Counted from the first letter of the stretch, positions 1-6,941 are shown. The stretch is DNA of 8,861 nt from Phycisphaerae bacterium (GCA_007121565.1 SKKI01000014.1:1-8861); one strand, 5' to 3'. Notes: a model not told the origin generated them from the letters alone. Translations and numbers: made by a program.

Positions 1-587
1 CCAAAGATTACGTCTTTAACGACCTGGCGGTGCGGCTGCCGTCGGATCGGCAGTTGATTTACAACGACAAACGCTCCAACCCGACCGGAAAGCTGCCCAA
101 TGATGTGTGGACTAATTTTTCGCGGGTGTGCGGGACGTTTTCAGAGCGTCAGCGCTGGCATCCGTGCCAGATGCCCGAGCTGCTGCTGGGGCGGATCATC
201 GCGGCCAGCTCCAATCCGGGCGATCTGGTGCTGGATCCGTTTAACGGCTCGGGCACGACCGCCGCGGCGGCCCTTCAGCTCGGGCGGCAATACTGCGGCA
301 TTGACATTTCCGAAGAGTATGTCCAAAATACCCGGATTCGCCTCAAAGAACTGGCGACGGTCGAACACAAAAACAAATTCGGCCGTTTGGACGTAAAAGA
401 GTACTTTGAGCTCAAGCGGCTGTTTGTGGAGATGGCGATTCCGGCCGCAACGCTGCTGAGCGACGAAAAATTACTGGGCTTTTTTGTCCGCCAATATGAA
501 TTTCGGATGAACCACAATAACCAATACTCCGCGAATCTGATTCAGGAAGCGCTCAAGGATTTCACTACATGGGTAGTCGGGAAATAA
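1..587 (+). CDS. DNA methyltransferase (N6-adenine/N4-cytosine, beta-class), C-terminal part
   Basis: The reading frame is open back to the window edge, so this is the C-terminal part of a longer gene; the GTG at 30 is only an internal codon. The product should transfer a methyl group from S-adenosylmethionine to adenine N6 or cytosine N4 in DNA. The SAM-binding motif I, DPFNGSGTT, is at 234-260. Before it comes HPCQMPELLLGRII, and after it CGIDISEEYV, typical of motifs X and II in the N6_N4_Mtase family. Because motif I lies near the C-terminus, the order is that of beta-class enzymes, with the catalytic DPPY-type motif IV upstream outside the window. A tail of about 80 residues after motif II (LLSDEKLLGFFVRQYEF region) is of unknown role. 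The gene overlaps lnt by 19 bases. No restriction endonuclease is visible here, so whether it is solitary or part of a restriction-modification system cannot be told. Confidence 0.9.
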   Translation, partial: KDYVFNDLAVRLPSDRQLIYNDKRSNPTGKLPNDVWTNFSRVCGTFSERQRWHPCQMPELLLGRIIAASSNPGDLVLDPFNGSGTTAAAALQLGRQYCGIDISEEYVQNTRIRLKELATVEHKNKFGRLDVKEYFELKRLFVEMAIPAATLLSDEKLLGFFVRQYEFRMNHNNQYSANLIQEALKDFTTWVVGK

Positions 588-2266
588 ACCCCCGTCATCA
601 ATGGCATTTTATCATCGGCCTGGCGGCATCGGCGGTGCTGCTGACGGTGATTCAGGCGCCTGTGAACGTTCATGTGCTGGCGTGGGCGGCGTGGGTTCCG
701 TTTATGCTGGCCTGCGGGCCGCAGGTACCCGGCAGGCGGCTGGCGATCGCGGCCTACCTGGTGGCCGCGGGCTACTGGCTGTTTAACCTGTCCTGGCTGA
801 TGCCGGTGACGGGGCCGGGGTATATTGTCTTTGCGCTGTGGCAGTCGGTCTATTGGCCGGTGCTGGCGCTGACGGTGCGGTTTGTCCGCCTGAAACACTG
901 GCCGCTGACGGTGTTTGCCCCGGTGATCTTTGTCGGGGCCGAGGCGATTCAAAGCGTTCTGTTTACGGGCTTTAGCTGGTTCTTTTTGGCCCACAGCCAG
1001 TATCGCATCCTGCCGCTGATTCAGATCAGCGATATCGTCGGCGCCCTGGGGGTCTCGGTGCTGGTGGCGCTGGTTAACGGCCTGCTGGCCGACGGTATTC
1101 TGGAGCGGCAATTACGTCATTCGCTGGGTCGGCTGTTTTGGGCCAACGCCGCCGTTACGGGGGTACTGCTGGCCGCGGCTGTCGGATACGGAGTCTATCG
1201 TCTTGAGCAAACGCCGGCATTTGTCCACGACGGCCCGGTCGTCGGCTCGGTGCAGTCCAATGTCCCCTCACATATCAAGGAAGAGACCAAAAACGCCCAG
1301 CTTCTGCTCGACAGCCTGCTCGAAATGAGCCAGGCCTCTATCGATGCCGGCGCGGCGCTGGTGGCCTGGCCCGAGACAATGGTGCTGGCGGCGATGAATC
1401 CGGGCTATTTGATGTACCTGCCGCCGGACAGCGAGCCGCAGCGGTTTCATCGGCAAATCCTCGCACACGCCGAGAATCAGGCGTATATCCTGTTCGGCGC
1501 GCATTCGGCCCGCGTCGCCAGGGTCGGCGCGGAGCTGGACGTGACCGACCAGTACAACTCGGCCTTTTTGTACCGGCCCGACGGCGCGGCCGACCCCAAA
1601 CGGTTTGACAAAATACACCTGGTGCCGTTCGGCGAGTATATCCCCTTCCGCCACAGCGCGCCGTGGCTGTACCGGATCATTTTAAATCTAAGTCCCTACG
1701 ATTATGACTATAATCTGACGGCCGGACAGACCTACACGGTCTTTACCTTCAACAATGACGATCGCGCGTACCGCTTCGGTGTGCTGATCTGCTATGAGGA
1801 TACCCACGCGACTATCGCCCGGCGGATGACGCTGGCCGAAAACGGCGTCAAACGCGTCGATTTCCTGGCAAACCTGAGCAACGACGGCTGGTATGTCCGC
1901 TATCGTGACGGCAAGGTCATCCCCAGCGCCGAGCTGAGCCAGCGAATGGCGATCAGCGTCTTTCGCAGCATTGAAAACCGCATCGCCATCATCCGCAGCT
2001 CCAACACGGGCATCAGTTGTCTGATCGACTCGGCGGGGCGCATTCGGGACGGTTTCAAGGCCGGCACGCTGCCCGAACGCGCGATTGAACGACAGGCCGT
2101 CGAGGGCTGGTTTAACGACACCATCCCGATTGACAGCCGGATCACGCTGTTTAGCCGCTATGGCCGCTGGCTGGACGCCGTCTTTGGCGCAGCCCTGACG
2201 GGCTTGTTTGTACGTGCTGTTCTGGAACGCTTTATCAAACGCCATAAAGGAGCAATTAATGCTTAA
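569..2266 (+). CDS. lnt: Apolipoprotein N-acyltransferase
   Basis: Lnt is an inner-membrane enzyme that moves an acyl chain from a phospholipid to the alpha-amino group of the lipidated N-terminal cysteine, the last step of lipoprotein maturation. The product is 565 residues, somewhat longer than the usual 500 or so. The N-terminal third carries several hydrophobic helices (about 13-33, 37-51, 58-77, 85-108, 115-132, 148-175 and 188-207). A nitrilase/CN-hydrolase domain follows, with the full catalytic triad: Glu269 in AWPET, Lys348 in DKIHLVPFGEYIPF and Cys408 in ICYED. The NLSNDGWY and ENRIAIIRSSNTGIS stretches are also typical. A last hydrophobic helix lies near 530-552. An AAGGA at 555-559, nine bases before the ATG, supports the start. 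The gene overlaps the methyltransferase by 19 bases and the next lipoprotein gene by 8. Its substrates probably include the three lipoproteins encoded in this window. Confidence 0.97.
   Translation: MGSREINPRHQWHFIIGLAASAVLLTVIQAPVNVHVLAWAAWVPFMLACGPQVPGRRLAIAAYLVAAGYWLFNLSWLMPVTGPGYIVFALWQSVYWPVLALTVRFVRLKHWPLTVFAPVIFVGAEAIQSVLFTGFSWFFLAHSQYRILPLIQISDIVGALGVSVLVALVNGLLADGILERQLRHSLGRLFWANAAVTGVLLAAAVGYGVYRLEQTPAFVHDGPVVGSVQSNVPSHIKEETKNAQLLLDSLLEMSQASIDAGAALVAWPETMVLAAMNPGYLMYLPPDSEPQRFHRQILAHAENQAYILFGAHSARVARVGAELDVTDQYNSAFLYRPDGAADPKRFDKIHLVPFGEYIPFRHSAPWLYRIILNLSPYDYDYNLTAGQTYTVFTFNNDDRAYRFGVLICYEDTHATIARRMTLAENGVKRVDFLANLSNDGWYVRYRDGKVIPSAELSQRMAISVFRSIENRIAIIRSSNTGISCLIDSAGRIRDGFKAGTLPERAIERQAVEGWFNDTIPIDSRITLFSRYGRWLDAVFGAALTGLFVRAVLERFIKRHKGAINA
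2246..2252 (+). promoter_or_regulatory. Ribosome binding site of the HEAT-repeat lipoprotein
   Basis: AAAGGAG ends six bases before the ATG at 2259. It lies inside the end of lnt and fixes the start at 2259 rather than at the in-frame ATG at 2208. The chosen start also places a signal peptide at the very N-terminus. Confidence 0.85.
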
Positions 2267-3260
2267 ACGTAGATTCAGGTATGTAATACTCTTGCCGGTG
2301 CTGGGCGCGGTGGCTCTGCTGGCCGGCTGTGAGACAACGACCGCTCAACGGCAGGGCGGCGCGTCCCGGCCGCCGGTCTCCCCGGCGACGCTTAAGCCCC
2401 AGGCGATGGACATCCTCCGTCAAAGCCTTCGCCACGAGAACCCCTATCTGCGCAACCACGCCGTCGAGGTTGTCGCCGAAACCCGACAGCGGGAGATGTT
2501 CTCGGACATCATTGGCCTGATGGACGATGAGACCATCGCGGTGCGGTTCTCGGCAACGGTTGCCGCCGGTCAGATGCGCTGCTACGGCTGTGAAACGCAG
2601 GTGCGCGACCGGCTTGAGGACGCCGATGAAAACGTGCAACTGGCCGCCGCTTACAGCATGGTCAAACTGGGCTACCCGGACTACCACGACCGCCTGCGTC
2701 AGGCCATTGATCACCGCGACCAGACGGCCCGCGCCAACGCGGTGCTACTGCTGGGCAAACTCGGCGACCGGGACGATCTGGACCTGCTGTACCAGGCGAT
2801 GCGGGATGACCGCTCTTCGGAGCGGGTCAAGATTCAGGCCATCGAATCCATCGCCCGCCTGGGCGATACGCGGATGTACCGCAGCAAGCTCTGGGCGCTG
2901 CTGATCAGCAAATACGCCGATGACCGCGTGATGGGCATTCGCGGAATGGGCGCCCTGGGCACCGAGGAAGCGCAGAAGGCCATCGCGACCATGCTCAGCG
3001 ACGATGTCCAGGAAGTACGGCTGTGCGCGGCCGAGCAATTGGGCCGGCTCGGCGATCTGTCCGGCAGGGATGAAGTGGCCCGATTTTTCGCCCAAAACGC
3101 CAATCTGGACCAGGACGATGTCGCCGCGGTGATGGCGGTGATGGCTATCGGCCGTATCGCCGCGCCCGAGCTGACCGGTTACCTGCCCCAGGCACTGGAC
3201 AGCCGTTCGGAGATCGTTCGACTCATCGCCGCCCAGTCGGTGCTGCTGCTGGCGCTATAA
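2259..3260 (+). CDS. HEAT-repeat lipoprotein
   Basis: The product is 333 residues. It begins with a lipoprotein signal peptide: charged MLKRRFRY, a hydrophobic core, then lipobox LAGC with the lipidated cysteine at residue 24. A short low-complexity linker (about 25-45) leads into eight or nine HEAT-like helical repeats filling the rest, each with a pattern such as VRLCAAEQLGRLGD or ARANAVLLLGKLGD. Such alpha-solenoids are protein-binding scaffolds; no catalytic motif is visible and the partner is unknown. Two cysteines (CYGC) sit near residues 109-112. The start ATG overlaps the lnt stop (ATGCTTAA) behind a strong Shine-Dalgarno sequence, so translation is probably coupled to lnt. Lnt should process this protein, which would sit at the periplasmic face of a membrane. 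Lipoprotein and HEAT calls are seen in the sequence; function is not known. Confidence 0.87.
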   Translation: MLKRRFRYVILLPVLGAVALLAGCETTTAQRQGGASRPPVSPATLKPQAMDILRQSLRHENPYLRNHAVEVVAETRQREMFSDIIGLMDDETIAVRFSATVAAGQMRCYGCETQVRDRLEDADENVQLAAAYSMVKLGYPDYHDRLRQAIDHRDQTARANAVLLLGKLGDRDDLDLLYQAMRDDRSSERVKIQAIESIARLGDTRMYRSKLWALLISKYADDRVMGIRGMGALGTEEAQKAIATMLSDDVQEVRLCAAEQLGRLGDLSGRDEVARFFAQNANLDQDDVAAVMAVMAIGRIAAPELTGYLPQALDSRSEIVRLIAAQSVLLLAL

Positions 3261-3307
3261 CTCTTTGCTATCGGCCCAACACCGGTGGCGGCAATCATTT
3301 AGAGGAA

Positions 3308-3382
3308 TCGGAGAGACAGGATTTGAACCTGCGACCTCTGCGTCCCGAACGCAGCGCTCTGGCCAAGCTGAGCTACTCTCCG
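3308..3382 (-). tRNA. tRNA-Pro (anticodon CGG)
   Basis: Read on the minus strand from 3382 to 3308, this folds into a complete 75-base cloverleaf. The acceptor stem CGGAGAG/CTCTCCG pairs in all seven positions. The D stem is GCTC/GAGC and the anticodon stem CTGCG/CGCAG with loop TTCGGGA. The T stem GCAGG/CCTGT (one G-T pair) carries loop TTCAAAT. The anticodon CGG reads proline codon CCG. The C1-G72 pair with A73, and G at position 37, are the usual identity marks of bacterial tRNA-Pro. CCA is not encoded. It is downstream of the recombinase gene on the same strand but has its own promoter, and its 3' end faces the convergent HEAT lipoprotein gene 47 bases away. Confidence 0.97.
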
Positions 3383-3399
3383 CGGAAAACAAGTCGATA

Positions 3400-3428
3400 A
3401 TTATATAGGATAACAAATGAAATGGCAA
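3400..3428 (-). promoter_or_regulatory. Sigma-70-type promoter for tRNA-Pro
   Basis: On the minus strand a -35 box TTGCCA (3428-3423) is followed by a 17-base spacer and a perfect -10 box TATAAT (3405-3400). A start near 3393 would give a leader of about ten bases before the mature tRNA 5' end at 3382. It lies in the gap between the recombinase stop and the tRNA. Confidence 0.85.
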
Positions 3429-3457
3429 GCCGCAAAATGCTAAATTCTTCAATATCC

Positions 3458-4396
3458 TCATTTGCGGGGGTGAAATTGCTTGTGAATACTCTTGAGGCGA
3501 TCCTGGTCGACGTGGGTGTAGATTTGCGTGGTGCGGATGTCGGCATGGCCGAGCATTTCCTGCAAAGACCGCAGATCCGCCCCGCCGGCCAGCAGATGCG
3601 TGGCAAAACAGTGCCGCAGCGTATGGACCGATAATTGCCGTGGCATTCCGGCCCGAAGTGCGTATTTCTTGACGATGCGCCAAAGGTTGGTCCGGTCCAT
3701 CCCGCAGCCGGTGCGCGACAAAAACAGCGCGTCGGGGCTGTCGGGCTTGAGCAAAAGAGGGCGCTGCTCACGAAGATATACATTCAGGTATTGTGCAGCG
3801 GTTTTTCCGACAGGGACAATGCGTTCTTTGCGCCCTTTGCCGAAACACCGCGCGTAGCCGATATCCAGATTCACATCCCGCACCCGCATCCCCACCACCT
3901 CGCCGGCCCGCGCCCCGGTGGCGTACAGCATATAGAGCATCGCCTTATCGCGGACACAATACGGGTCCTCCGGCTGGGGGGCATTCAACAGATCCAGCAC
4001 CTGCTCCCTGCCGCAGATGCTCGGCAGCCGTTTCCAGAGCTTGGGCCCCTCAAGGGCATCGGTAAAATCGGCCTGAACCGCCCCGGTCATCAGCCCGAAC
4101 CGCAGCAGCATCTTGATCGCCACCAGCGACCGGCTCAGGCTGTTTTCGCGCAGCCCGTCCTGCGAGAGCTGCCGGAGATACCCATAGACCGTTACCGCCG
4201 TCACTTCATCTAGCCTGTTGATGCGGTTTTGGCTGCAATAGTCGCAAAATCCGCGCAGATCCCGCCCGTAGGCCAGCAGGGTATTGGCCGCCAGCCCCGC
4301 CTCGACCGTCAGATAGTCCAGAAACTGCACCACCGACTCGCCCAGCGGGTACGCGGCCAGCTTCGTTTTGAGCAATTGAACCTGGTTATTCAGCAT
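3458..4396 (-). CDS. xer: Tyrosine recombinase, XerC/XerD type
   Basis: The 312-residue product matches the normal length of XerC/XerD, which resolve chromosome dimers at dif. The N-terminal SAM-like core-binding domain spans about 20-110 (FLDYLTVEAGLAANTLLAYG region) and the catalytic domain about 125-305. All catalytic residues are present: Arg163 in ATGARAGE, Lys187 in FGKGRKER, His258 and Arg261 in HTLRH, His284 in LGHADI, and nucleophile Tyr293 in IYTHV. GARAGE differs slightly from the common GLRVSE. No clear Shine-Dalgarno sequence precedes the ATG. The gene is divergent from the lipoprotein at 4551, and a tRNA gene lies 75 bases past its stop. Size and sequence favour a housekeeping Xer enzyme over a phage or island integrase; I cannot separate XerC from XerD by reading alone. 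Confidence 0.93.
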   Translation of the reverse strand: MLNNQVQLLKTKLAAYPLGESVVQFLDYLTVEAGLAANTLLAYGRDLRGFCDYCSQNRINRLDEVTAVTVYGYLRQLSQDGLRENSLSRSLVAIKMLLRFGLMTGAVQADFTDALEGPKLWKRLPSICGREQVLDLLNAPQPEDPYCVRDKAMLYMLYATGARAGEVVGMRVRDVNLDIGYARCFGKGRKERIVPVGKTAAQYLNVYLREQRPLLLKPDSPDALFLSRTGCGMDRTNLWRIVKKYALRAGMPRQLSVHTLRHCFATHLLAGGADLRSLQEMLGHADIRTTQIYTHVDQDRLKSIHKQFHPRK

Positions 4397-4454
4397 ATTT
4401 TATCTGTTATCAGTACTATCACACTGCTTTTATCGGCAGTCCGGCGGATAGAGA

Positions 4455-4483
4455 TTGAGACGATTTGGTTTTGCCGTTATAAT
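4455..4483 (+). promoter_or_regulatory. Sigma-70-type promoter for the lipoprotein at 4551
   Basis: TTGAGA at 4455-4460, a 17-base spacer, then perfect TATAAT at 4478-4483. Initiation near 4490 would leave a leader of about 60 bases before the ATG at 4551. It sits in the divergent gap with the recombinase gene. Confidence 0.82.
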
Positions 4484-4505
4484 CTGTGCTGAAGCGTAAC
4501 GCACG

Positions 4506-4523
4506 ACGGCCGCCGATGGCCGT
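4506..4523 (+). promoter_or_regulatory. Small hairpin in the leader of the lipoprotein gene
   Basis: ACGGCC and GGCCGT form a perfect six-base stem around a six-base loop, between the predicted transcription start and the Shine-Dalgarno sequence AAGGA (4537-4541). It could stabilise the leader or be an operator half-site pair; nothing in the sequence decides, and the downstream ribosome binding site is not masked. Confidence 0.35.
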
Positions 4524-4550
4524 GATACACATTATTAAGGAAGACAGGCA

Positions 4551-5108
4551 ATGCGATATTCAGTCCTCATCAGTACCTCGGCGCTGATCATGATGATCAC
4601 GGCCGCCGGCTGCGGCCCGGCGGTGCGCAGCCAGGCTGCTCTGGAGCCCATGGTCGCCGGTGACAAGGCCGCCGCGATGGACGCCGCCGAGCGGGCGCTG
4701 CGGGAAATGTACTTCACAATCGACAAATTCGACGCCGACGCCGGCTACATTCGCACCCATCCGCTGCGGGCCGGGCAATTCTTTGAGCTGTGGCGGCGGG
4801 ATAACGCCTCGCCGCAGGCCTTTGCTCACGCCAACCTCGACAGCCTGCGGCGAACGGTGGAAATCGTCCTCGAGCCGGACAACGACGTGATCGCCCTGCG
4901 CTGCGTGGTCACCGTCGAAAAGCTCACCCTGCCGCCCCAGCCGGTGCGCAGTATGTCGCAGTTGGCCGGGATGTACACCGACAGCAGCCGACGCGTGCAG
5001 ACCCTGGCCCTCGACCGCGACATCATCGCCCGGGCCCAGTGGATCGACCTGGGCCCCGATGAAGCCTTGCAGCACTACATCCTAACCCAAATCCAGCGGC
5101 GACTCTAA
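4551..5108 (+). CDS. Predicted lipoprotein of unknown function
   Basis: The product is 185 residues and I do not recognise a family with confidence. It starts with a lipoprotein-type signal peptide: MRYS, a hydrophobic stretch rich in Leu, Ile and Met, then TAAGC with the lipidated cysteine at residue 21. The -3 Ala is acceptable but not ideal for a lipobox. The mature part (about 165 residues) opens with an amphipathic helix (AMDAAERALREMYF) and then IDKFDADAGYIRTHPL. This helix plus 'G-I-x-T' strand pattern recalls small alpha/beta domains of BamC or DUF3576 type, but that is only a resemblance. The rest alternates strands and helices without catalytic motifs. AAGGA at 4537-4541 supports the start, a consensus promoter precedes it, and a META-domain lipoprotein follows 100 bases later. 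Confidence 0.82.
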   Translation: MRYSVLISTSALIMMITAAGCGPAVRSQAALEPMVAGDKAAAMDAAERALREMYFTIDKFDADAGYIRTHPLRAGQFFELWRRDNASPQAFAHANLDSLRRTVEIVLEPDNDVIALRCVVTVEKLTLPPQPVRSMSQLAGMYTDSSRRVQTLALDRDIIARAQWIDLGPDEALQHYILTQIQRRL

Positions 5109-5197
5109 GCGAACAACAGCCCTCGGCCGGCCTCTGATCTGCAAACGCCGATCAACGCATCCTGCCGTGAAAATTAAGTTGTCAACCCAGAAAGAAA

Positions 5198-5203
5198 GAG
5201 AGG
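5198..5203 (+). promoter_or_regulatory. Ribosome binding site of the META-domain lipoprotein
   Basis: GAGAGG ends five bases before the ATG at 5209. It favours that start over the in-frame GTG at 5167, and it puts the signal peptide at the N-terminus. Confidence 0.75.
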
Positions 5204-5208
5204 CGATT

Positions 5209-5673
5209 ATGAAACGGACTTTTCAGGTTACAGGCATACTGATGCTGCTGGCCGTTTGCGGGTGCAGCGGCGTGCGCAGCGAGCAGCGCATCGATATGCG
5301 AATCAGCTCGGAGTACCTGGGCCGCATCGATGCCGGCCAGTGGGTTCTGCAGGAGATGACCGTTGACGGCCGGGCCGTCGAGCTGACCGGCAGGCCCCCG
5401 ACGATCGGGTTCGAAGCCGATGGGCGAGTCTTCGGCTTTGCCTCGGTCAACCGGTATTTCGGCTCGGTGCAGATAACCGACCGGGGCGAGCTGTCGTGGT
5501 CGGACGGCTTTGGCGCCACCAAAATGGGCGGCCCGCCCGAGGCGATGAAACAGGAAAGCGATTTTCTAAACGCCCTGCCCAACACACAACGCATAACCCT
5601 GGACAACAACACGCTCATCGCCGCGTCAAACGACCATACGACCCAACTGATCTTCACCGCCGCCCAACCCTAA
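5209..5673 (+). CDS. META-domain lipoprotein (HslJ-like)
   Basis: The product is 154 residues: a signal peptide ending in VCGC with the lipidated cysteine at residue 19, then one META domain (about 45-152). Marks of the family are WVLQEM at 45-50 followed by VDG, the strand TIGFEADGRVFGFASVN at 65-81, RYFGS after it, TKMGGPPEAMKQESDFLNAL at 104-123, and the last strands NNTLIAA and TTQLIF. E. coli HslJ, of the same family, is an outer-membrane heat-inducible lipoprotein linked to novobiocin resistance; the role here is unknown. The family's usual GCN and MAC cysteines are replaced (SVN and MGG), so a disulfide between them is not possible. It follows another lipoprotein gene by 100 bases, with no clear terminator or promoter between, so co-transcription is plausible. 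Confidence 0.86.
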   Translation: MKRTFQVTGILMLLAVCGCSGVRSEQRIDMRISSEYLGRIDAGQWVLQEMTVDGRAVELTGRPPTIGFEADGRVFGFASVNRYFGSVQITDRGELSWSDGFGATKMGGPPEAMKQESDFLNALPNTQRITLDNNTLIAASNDHTTQLIFTAAQP

Positions 5674-5733
5674 CACCACCGCCGCATAGGCCTCATAATT
5701 TTGCGAAAATCACCTGCTCAATCTGACCGGGCC

Positions 5734-5762
5734 TTGACACAGCGCATCGGTATGAATATGAT
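5734..5762 (+). promoter_or_regulatory. Sigma-70-type promoter for the zf-TFIIB/lemA/htpX operon
   Basis: A perfect TTGACA at 5734-5739, a 17-base spacer, and TATGAT at 5757-5762 give a strong consensus promoter. A start near 5769 leaves about 125 bases of leader before the ATG at 5894. The leader holds only a small CCGT/ACGG hairpin (5814-5826); no riboswitch was recognised. Confidence 0.8.
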
Positions 5763-5881
5763 GGCGCGCGGTCTGAGATTACCCGTTTAGGACAACCTAT
5801 TTAGCAGGAAAATCCGTAACTGACGGTCTCACTTCGGCAGCATCGTTGGAAACGGAAAACGCAATCGCGATCAGTTTAATT

Positions 5882-5886
5882 AGGAA
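5882..5886 (+). promoter_or_regulatory. Ribosome binding site of the zf-TFIIB protein
   Basis: AGGAA ends seven bases before the ATG at 5894. It supports that start over the in-frame TTG at 5846, which would add 16 residues unlike the family. Confidence 0.7.
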
Positions 5887-5893
5887 TACAGCT

Positions 5894-6286
5894 ATGGATT
5901 GCCCTGTTTGTCGAGTGCCGATGATCGTCTTCGAGCTGGACGAGGTCGAGACGGATTATTGTACGCAGTGTTGCGGCATTTGGCTGGATGCCGGCGAGTT
6001 GGAAATCTTGCTGGAGGACGCCGACAAGGCCCGCCGCCTGATGGACTCGTTTCAGCCGGCCAGGACCGACGAGGCGCCGCGGCCGTGCCCGATTTGCCGA
6101 AAGTCGATGAAGAAAGTGCTCATTGGCCACGACCGGCAGGCGGTGCTGATCGACCGCTGCGCAAAATCGCACGGGCTGTGGTTTGACCGGGGCGAATTGA
6201 TGGACGTGCTGCGTCAGGGCGGATTCGATTCGGAAGGCAAGGTGGCCGCACTGCTGGGCGAGATGTACGGGCCCGAGGACGACTAA
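5894..6286 (+). CDS. Tandem zf-TFIIB zinc-ribbon protein
   Basis: The product is a soluble, acidic 130-residue protein with two zf-TFIIB domains in a row. The first uses Cys3 and Cys6 (CPVC) with Cys23 and Cys26 (CTQC), followed by GIWLDAGELE. The second uses Cys65 and Cys68 (CPIC) with Cys89, followed by SHGLWFDRGELMDVL. The fourth expected cysteine of the second ribbon is Ser92, next to His93, so that site may be bound by His or be weaker. Proteins of this family are small zinc-binding proteins of mostly unknown role, not general transcription factors. The gene is first in the run with lemA and htpX, 75 bases before lemA and without a visible terminator. That suggests a link to membrane protein quality control, and htpX here also carries a zinc-ribbon-like end. 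Confidence 0.9.
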   Translation: MDCPVCRVPMIVFELDEVETDYCTQCCGIWLDAGELEILLEDADKARRLMDSFQPARTDEAPRPCPICRKSMKKVLIGHDRQAVLIDRCAKSHGLWFDRGELMDVLRQGGFDSEGKVAALLGEMYGPEDD

Positions 6287-6361
6287 TCCATCACGATTGG
6301 CCGATTTGGCTGTAACGGGCGGGATGGAACCAACATTATTCATTTTTACAGGAGATCAACA

Positions 6362-6916
6362 ATGGAAGTAATGCTCATCGTGCTGGTTGTACTGATTATC
6401 CTGGCAGCCCTGTTTATCGGCGCCTACAACAAGCTCATCCGGCTGCGCAACCAGGTGGACAACGCCTGGTCGCAGATTGACGTTCAGCTCAAGCGCCGCC
6501 ACGACCTGATCCCCAACCTCGTCGAAACCGCCAAAGGTTACATGCAGCACGAGCGGGGTACGTTCGAGGCGATCACCGAGGCCCGCAGCAAGGCGATGGG
6601 CGCCCATAACGTCGCCGAGGCCTCCCAGGCCGAAGGACAGCTTACCGAGGCGCTGAGCAAATTTATGCTCGTGGTCGAAAACTACCCGGACCTGAAGGCC
6701 AATCAGAACTTCCTGTCGCTGCAGGAAACGCTGACCAGCACCGAAAACAAGATCGCCTTCGCCCGCCAGGGCTACAACGACCAGGTACTGTTCTATAACA
6801 ATAAAATCCAGATGTTCCCGTCCAATATGGTCGCCGGCATGTTCAATTTCAGCAAACGCGACTATTTTGAAATCGAAAACGAAGCCGAACGCAGCGTCCC
6901 GCAGGTCAAGTTTTGA
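6362..6916 (+). CDS. lemA: LemA family membrane protein
   Basis: The product is 184 residues, the usual LemA length. One N-terminal membrane helix (about 4-21) is followed by the hallmark region YNKLIRLRNQVDNAW ... RRHDLIPNLVETAKGYMQHE, and then long helices with the conserved LQETLTSTENKIAFARQGYN and the typical FPSNMVAGMFNF. LemA proteins form an alpha-helical rod or bundle outside the membrane; their function is poorly known, but they are often encoded beside HtpX-type M48 proteases, as here. AGGAG at 6350-6354, seven bases before the ATG, is a strong ribosome binding site. The protein ends normally (VPQVKF), yet its TGA stop lies inside the first TTTTGAG copy of the repeat arm. So the insert downstream starts right at, or just after, the lemA stop. 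Confidence 0.97.
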   Translation: MEVMLIVLVVLIILAALFIGAYNKLIRLRNQVDNAWSQIDVQLKRRHDLIPNLVETAKGYMQHERGTFEAITEARSKAMGAHNVAEASQAEGQLTEALSKFMLVVENYPDLKANQNFLSLQETLTSTENKIAFARQGYNDQVLFYNNKIQMFPSNMVAGMFNFSKRDYFEIENEAERSVPQVKF

Positions 6917-6941
6917 GTTGTTAGTTTTGAGTTTTGAGTTA
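6911..6941 (+). repeat. Left arm: TTTTGAG repeats
   Basis: TTTTGAG occurs at 6911-6917, 6925-6931 and 6932-6938, the last two in tandem. The lemA stop codon is within the first copy. Parts of this arm are inversely complementary to the right arm at 7341-7354, so the two could pair in RNA over 12 or 13 bases around the four-helix-bundle gene. Confidence 0.9.

Noticed and set aside
542..1111. Minus-strand frames antisense to lnt
   Set aside because: Low-complexity, Arg/Gln/His-rich products expected from the complement of a GC-rich gene; no family resemblance.
3255..3683. Minus-strand open frame of 142 residues
   Set aside because: It runs through the tRNA gene and the 3' end of the recombinase in another frame; part of its product is translated tRNA.
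3308..4396. Integrative element using the tRNA-Pro gene as attachment site with the adjacent tyrosine recombinase
   Set aside because: The recombinase is on the 5' side of the tRNA, no second copy of the tRNA 3' end is seen in the window, no cargo or phage genes are present, and the protein looks like housekeeping Xer.
4423..4440. ACTGC/GCAGT inverted pair between the divergent genes as an operator
   Set aside because: Only five paired bases around an eight-base loop, and upstream of the -35 box; expected by chance at this length.
5695..5712. ATTTT/AAAAT hairpin after the META lipoprotein gene as a terminator
   Set aside because: The stem is only A-T pairs with a three-base loop and no T tract; too weak to call.
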